From: Bacilli bacterium
GTDB lineage: Bacteria; Bacillota_I; Bacilli_A; RFN20; CAG-826
Assembly (NCBI GenBank): GCA_017651165.1
Contig: JAGCDH010000012.1
Coordinates: 47,053-111,052, forward strand
Length of the DNA stretch: 64,000 bases
Direction of reading: 5' to 3'
Shown here: positions 60,974-64,000 of the stretch, in pieces
How positions within the stretch are numbered: the first letter of the stretch is position 1
Layout of the letters: each line of letters opens with the position of its first letter
Program-made: the position numbers and the translations under genes
The notes under the pieces: generated by a model
What the model was told of the DNA's origin: nothing
Seen by the model: the letters and a program-made list of their open reading frames with translations, nothing else
Databases searched by the model: none

Positions 60974-62524
60974 CTACCTCTTGAAGATTTCGTTAATTGT
61001 TTCGTTGACTGGTTTTAATCTTGGATAAACCTGTAAATAGATATTATGGTAGATTCTATCATAAAGTTCGTGTTTTTCTTCATTTGGTTTAAAGGTTTCC
61101 ACGACTTTAACCATATTATCGACCGCTTCGTTAACGTTTTTGAATTCTTTAACCGCCGCAAATGTTGCAATGGCGGCACCTAATGATGTTGATTCAATAG
61201 TCTGAACACGAGAGATTTCTAAACCGAAAATATCCGCGGTGATTTGACAAACTTCTCTACTCATAGATCCACCACCGGAGATTCTAAGTGATTTAACTTT
61301 TTCTTTTTGTGATTTTTCAATGCTTTCTAGGCCTTCGCGTAACGCAAATGCGATACCCTCCACGATAGCACGGTAGATGTGCTTACGCGTATGAACATTA
61401 GAGAAACCAACAATAACGCCTTTAGCAAGTGGTCTGGCTAAGCCAGGTCCCCAATATGGTTGAAGGAGTAAACCATCAGATCCTGCTGGGACATCATCAA
61501 GCCATTCATCAAGAATTTCTTCAATTTGAATATCTCTTAATCTGGCTTCTTTTTCTAATTCGCTTGCGAATTCACTAGCGAACCATCTGAGCATCCAGTA
61601 TCCACGATAGATTTGGACGTCCATGTTATATAAATCAGGAACTGAAGCAGCATAAGCTGGTAAGAATGGTTCTGGTTCATGATATTTTGGATTGCTAACT
61701 TCGATTGTGCACGCGGTGCCGTACGAAATCGCACCTATATCAGGTGTTAAACAACCTAAACCGATTGTTTCGCAACCCTTATCACTACCCGTAGCGATTA
61801 ATTTTAAACCTTTTGGTAGACCAACTAATTCTGCTACATCGTCTTTAATCACGCCGATTGCGTCACCGGTTGGCACTAATTTTGGAAGCATACGATTAGG
61901 AATGCCATAGATTCTTCCCTTCATCGCACCCTCTTTGTACCATTTCTTTTTCTTGTAATAGAGAGGGAAGTGACCGGTTAATCCACCTGGGGAATCGGCT
62001 AATTCACCTGTTAACTTGAAGTTAATATACGTGGAAATGTTCACATATTTATCAACTTTTGCCCATAATTCTGGTTCATTTTCTTTGACCCAGTGGGCCA
62101 TGGTTCTAGTTCTATTTAAATCGACAGTATCTTTCATACCCACTAGTTTGAATAAGAATCTGTGCATAGCAGGTAATTTTTCTTCCGCTTTTGCTAAACG
62201 TTGATCAAGCCAAAGGATAACTGGTCTTAGCGGCTTCATGTTTTTATCAAGCATGACGGCGGAATCTCTGAATGTAGTAACAGTCATAGCAACGATATCG
62301 GATAGTCTGTCTTTATTTTTGGCGCTGATTTCTTTTAAGCATTCAACAAGATTGTCCCAATAGAAGTCAGCGTGTTGCTCGGCATAACCTTTTTTGTTGG
62401 AAAAATAAACTGGTTCATAAGTCTTCCTAGCAACGTAGACAGTTTCACCTTGTTTATTGATTAAAGAGGCTCTCACAGACTGAGTGCCAAAATCTAGAGT
62501 TAATACTAAAGGTTCTTTTTCCAT
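60974..62524 (-). CDS. FGGY family carbohydrate kinase
   Basis: ATP-dependent sugar (or polyol) kinase, 516 aa, usual size. N-terminal LTLDFGTQSVRASLI (~9-23, phosphate-1 motif), GYAEQHADFYW, VILWLDQR (substrate-binding Asp/Gln), ATGSDKGCETIGLG (~243-256, catalytic Asp) and LRISGGGSMSREVCQITADIFG (~403-424). The actual sugar cannot be told from the sequence. CGGAGA ribosome site. First gene of the kinase / ATP-grasp / small basic protein operon, divergent from ppdK. Confidence 0.9.
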   Translation of the reverse strand: MEKEPLVLTLDFGTQSVRASLINKQGETVYVARKTYEPVYFSNKKGYAEQHADFYWDNLVECLKEISAKNKDRLSDIVAMTVTTFRDSAVMLDKNMKPLRPVILWLDQRLAKAEEKLPAMHRFLFKLVGMKDTVDLNRTRTMAHWVKENEPELWAKVDKYVNISTYINFKLTGELADSPGGLTGHFPLYYKKKKWYKEGAMKGRIYGIPNRMLPKLVPTGDAIGVIKDDVAELVGLPKGLKLIATGSDKGCETIGLGCLTPDIGAISYGTACTIEVSNPKYHEPEPFLPAYAASVPDLYNMDVQIYRGYWMLRWFASEFASELEKEARLRDIQIEEILDEWLDDVPAGSDGLLLQPYWGPGLARPLAKGVIVGFSNVHTRKHIYRAIVEGIAFALREGLESIEKSQKEKVKSLRISGGGSMSREVCQITADIFGLEISRVQTIESTSLGAAIATFAAVKEFKNVNEAVDNMVKVVETFKPNEEKHELYDRIYHNIYLQVYPRLKPVNETINEIFKR

Positions 62525-62642
62525 AAATAATCTCCGATACTCGTAAGTTTGTACCCTTATAGTTTATAGGAAAATCACTACAATATCACTTTTTTTAGAA
62601 AAAAGTAGGCATGTTTACGCATGTATGCTAATATTTAAGCGC

Positions 62643-62660
62643 TGTGAGTACGCTCTCACA
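62643..62660 (+). promoter_or_regulatory. Palindromic operator candidate in the ppdK leader (cre-like)
   Basis: TGTGAG-TACGCT-CTCACA. The inner TGAGTACGCTCTCA fits the CcpA cre consensus at all but two positions. It lies between the likely promoter region and the GGAGGA ribosome site, so it could block transcription or form a hairpin in the leader. Confidence 0.4.
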
Positions 62661-62681
62661 TGAACCTGCAGGAGGAATATT

Positions 62682-64000
62682 ATGGCAGAAAAGAAATATG
62701 TTTATCCTTTCGAAGAAGCCTATGGTCTTGGAAAAGAACTCTTAGGTGGTAAGGGTGCTGGTTTGGCTGAAATGAGCCACATTGGTGTCCCAGTTCCAGA
62801 AGGTTTTACAATTACAACTGAAGCTTGCACACTCTACTATGACAGTGGCAAACAAATTCCAGCCTTTGTTGTCGATCAAATTTTTGAAGCCGTTAAAGGT
62901 ATTGAAAAGAAAACCGGCAAAACATTCGGTGGAAGCAAAAACCCATTATTAGTCTCAGTCCGTTCTGGTGCAAGAGTTTCTATGCCAGGTATGATGGACA
63001 CCATCTTAAACCTTGGTTTAAATGAAACAACATGTGCTGCTATCGCAAAAGAAACAAACAATGAAAGATTTGCGATGGATAGCTATCGTAGATTCATTCT
63101 TATGTTCACCAACATCGCCAAAGGTCACCCACGTGATGACATGGACAAAATGTTAGATGACCTCAAGAAGAAAAACGGTTACAAATTAGATACAGAAGTC
63201 ACTGCTGAACAATTAAAAGAATTGGTGGCTAAATACAAAGAATACTACAAGAAGACATTTGGCGAAGAATTTCCAAGTGATCCAAAAGTCCAATTAATGG
63301 AAGCGGTTGCCGCTGTCTTCAGAAGCTGGGACAACCCAAGAGCGAACGTTTATCGTATGATGAACAACATCCCATATTCATGGGGCACTGCTGTTAACGT
63401 TCAATCCATGGCCTTTGGTAACAAAGGCGAGACTTCCGGTACCGGTGTTGCGTTTAGTAGAAACGCTGCTACTGGTGAAAAAGAAATCTCCGCTGAATAT
63501 TTACCAAACGCACAAGGTGAAGACGTTGTTGCAGGTTTTAGAACCCCATTACACATTGACGAATTAAAGAGACGTATGCCAGATGTCTATGACCAATTTG
63601 TCAAAACCATTAAGAACATGGAACTCCACTATCGCGATATGCAAGATATGGAATTCACCGTTGAAGAAGGTAAATTATACTTCTTACAAACCCGTTCCGG
63701 TAAGAGAACCCCTGCCGCAGCCTTAAAGATGGCGTGTGACATGGTTGATGAAGGCTTAATTACCAAAGAAGAAGCAGTCTTAAGAATTGACCCTGTTTCA
63801 TTCGATAAATTATTATTACCAAACTTTGATAAAGATGATTTAGCCGCTGCGAAGGACAGATTAGTTGCCAAAGGCAACCCTGCAGGTCCAGGCGCTGGTA
63901 CAGGTGCAATCGCCTTTACCGCTGAAGATGCTGAACAAAGACATGCTGCTGGTGAGAAAGTTGTTCTTGTCAGAGCAGAAACATCCCCAGAAGACTTAGC
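62682..64000 (+). CDS. ppdK: Pyruvate, phosphate dikinase, partial (3' end outside window)
   Basis: Interconverts pyruvate and phosphoenolpyruvate using ATP/AMP/PPi. About 440 residues are in the window (family ~880). N-terminal ATP-binding domain: GKELLGGKGAGLAEM (~16-30), SVRSGARVSMPGMMDTILNLG (~88-108), VNVQSMAFGNKGETSGTGVAFSRNAATGEKE, and FTVEEGKLYFLQTRSGKRT. The swivelling phosphohistidine domain begins near the window end (VRAETSPEDL) and its catalytic His is not seen. Strong ribosome site CAGGAGGAATATT before ATG. Confidence 0.95.
   Translation, partial: MAEKKYVYPFEEAYGLGKELLGGKGAGLAEMSHIGVPVPEGFTITTEACTLYYDSGKQIPAFVVDQIFEAVKGIEKKTGKTFGGSKNPLLVSVRSGARVSMPGMMDTILNLGLNETTCAAIAKETNNERFAMDSYRRFILMFTNIAKGHPRDDMDKMLDDLKKKNGYKLDTEVTAEQLKELVAKYKEYYKKTFGEEFPSDPKVQLMEAVAAVFRSWDNPRANVYRMMNNIPYSWGTAVNVQSMAFGNKGETSGTGVAFSRNAATGEKEISAEYLPNAQGEDVVAGFRTPLHIDELKRRMPDVYDQFVKTIKNMELHYRDMQDMEFTVEEGKLYFLQTRSGKRTPAAALKMACDMVDEGLITKEEAVLRIDPVSFDKLLLPNFDKDDLAAAKDRLVAKGNPAGPGAGTGAIAFTAEDAEQRHAAGEKVVLVRAETSPEDL

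Noticed and set aside
1..64000. CRISPR arrays, insertion sequences, prophage genes or rRNA
   Set aside because: No regularly spaced repeats, transposase or phage motifs, or rRNA stretches seen.

Overview
The window is AT-rich bacterial DNA with a Firmicutes (Bacilli-like) gene set. Gene order around dnaX-ybaB-recR-tmk-holB-ricT-rsmI, comFA-comFC, the P-loop/PII/Opp content, Gram-positive style lipoproteins and a YfhO-type membrane protein all point that way. The prfB gene carries a working-looking programmed frameshift at an in-frame TGA, and tryptophan is coded by TGG, so TGA is a stop (code 11); this excludes Mycoplasma-type code 4. My best inference is an uncultivated, probably gut-associated member of the Bacilli/Erysipelotrichia/RF39 area; the sequence does not fix the species.

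Region 1 (1-10.9 kb, all minus strand) is a polysaccharide-degradation island: three very large secreted or membrane-anchored GH3 glycoside hydrolases. The two complete ones have permuted domain order, and the third looks the same but is cut by the window edge. One lipoprotein with InlB-type repeats and a carbohydrate-binding-like domain lies upstream of GH3-1. The two complete hydrolases end in GGCGGS + membrane helix + basic tail, which looks like an uncharacterised C-terminal surface-sorting signal.

Region 2 (11.0-26.7 kb, minus) is a protein-degradation and peptide-uptake locus: a 1405-aa cell-surface S8 protease, a 1063-aa OppA-like lipoprotein, an Ig-repeat lipoprotein, then oppB, oppC, oppD and oppF. 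OppC has a ~435-aa external insertion, OppD a ~215-aa coiled-coil insertion and OppF a smaller one. The protease, binding proteins and transporter make a coherent feed-and-import system.

Region 3 (26.8-33.7 kb) has small membrane proteins, a zinc-ribbon membrane protein, a tRNA-Ala(CGC), a phosphodiesterase-like enzyme, a Y-family DNA polymerase coupled to a YolD-like protein, and an M29 aminopeptidase. Region 4 (33.7-44.1 kb, minus) is housekeeping: secG, secA-prfB-uvrB, comFA-comFC and prfA-prmC-rpiB. Region 5 (44.2-55.2 kb, plus) is the replication/repair cluster dnaX to rsmI, followed by a YfhO-like protein and typA. Region 6 (55.2-64 kb) holds a DUF1538 membrane protein with two PII-like partners, an RluA-type synthase, a DegV protein, an FGGY kinase/ATP-grasp/small basic protein operon, and the start of ppdK.

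Most intergenic gaps are short. Many operon junctions are tight stop-T-ATG or overlapping stops and starts, and intrinsic terminators mark most operon ends. No CRISPR array, rRNA, insertion sequence or prophage is visible.
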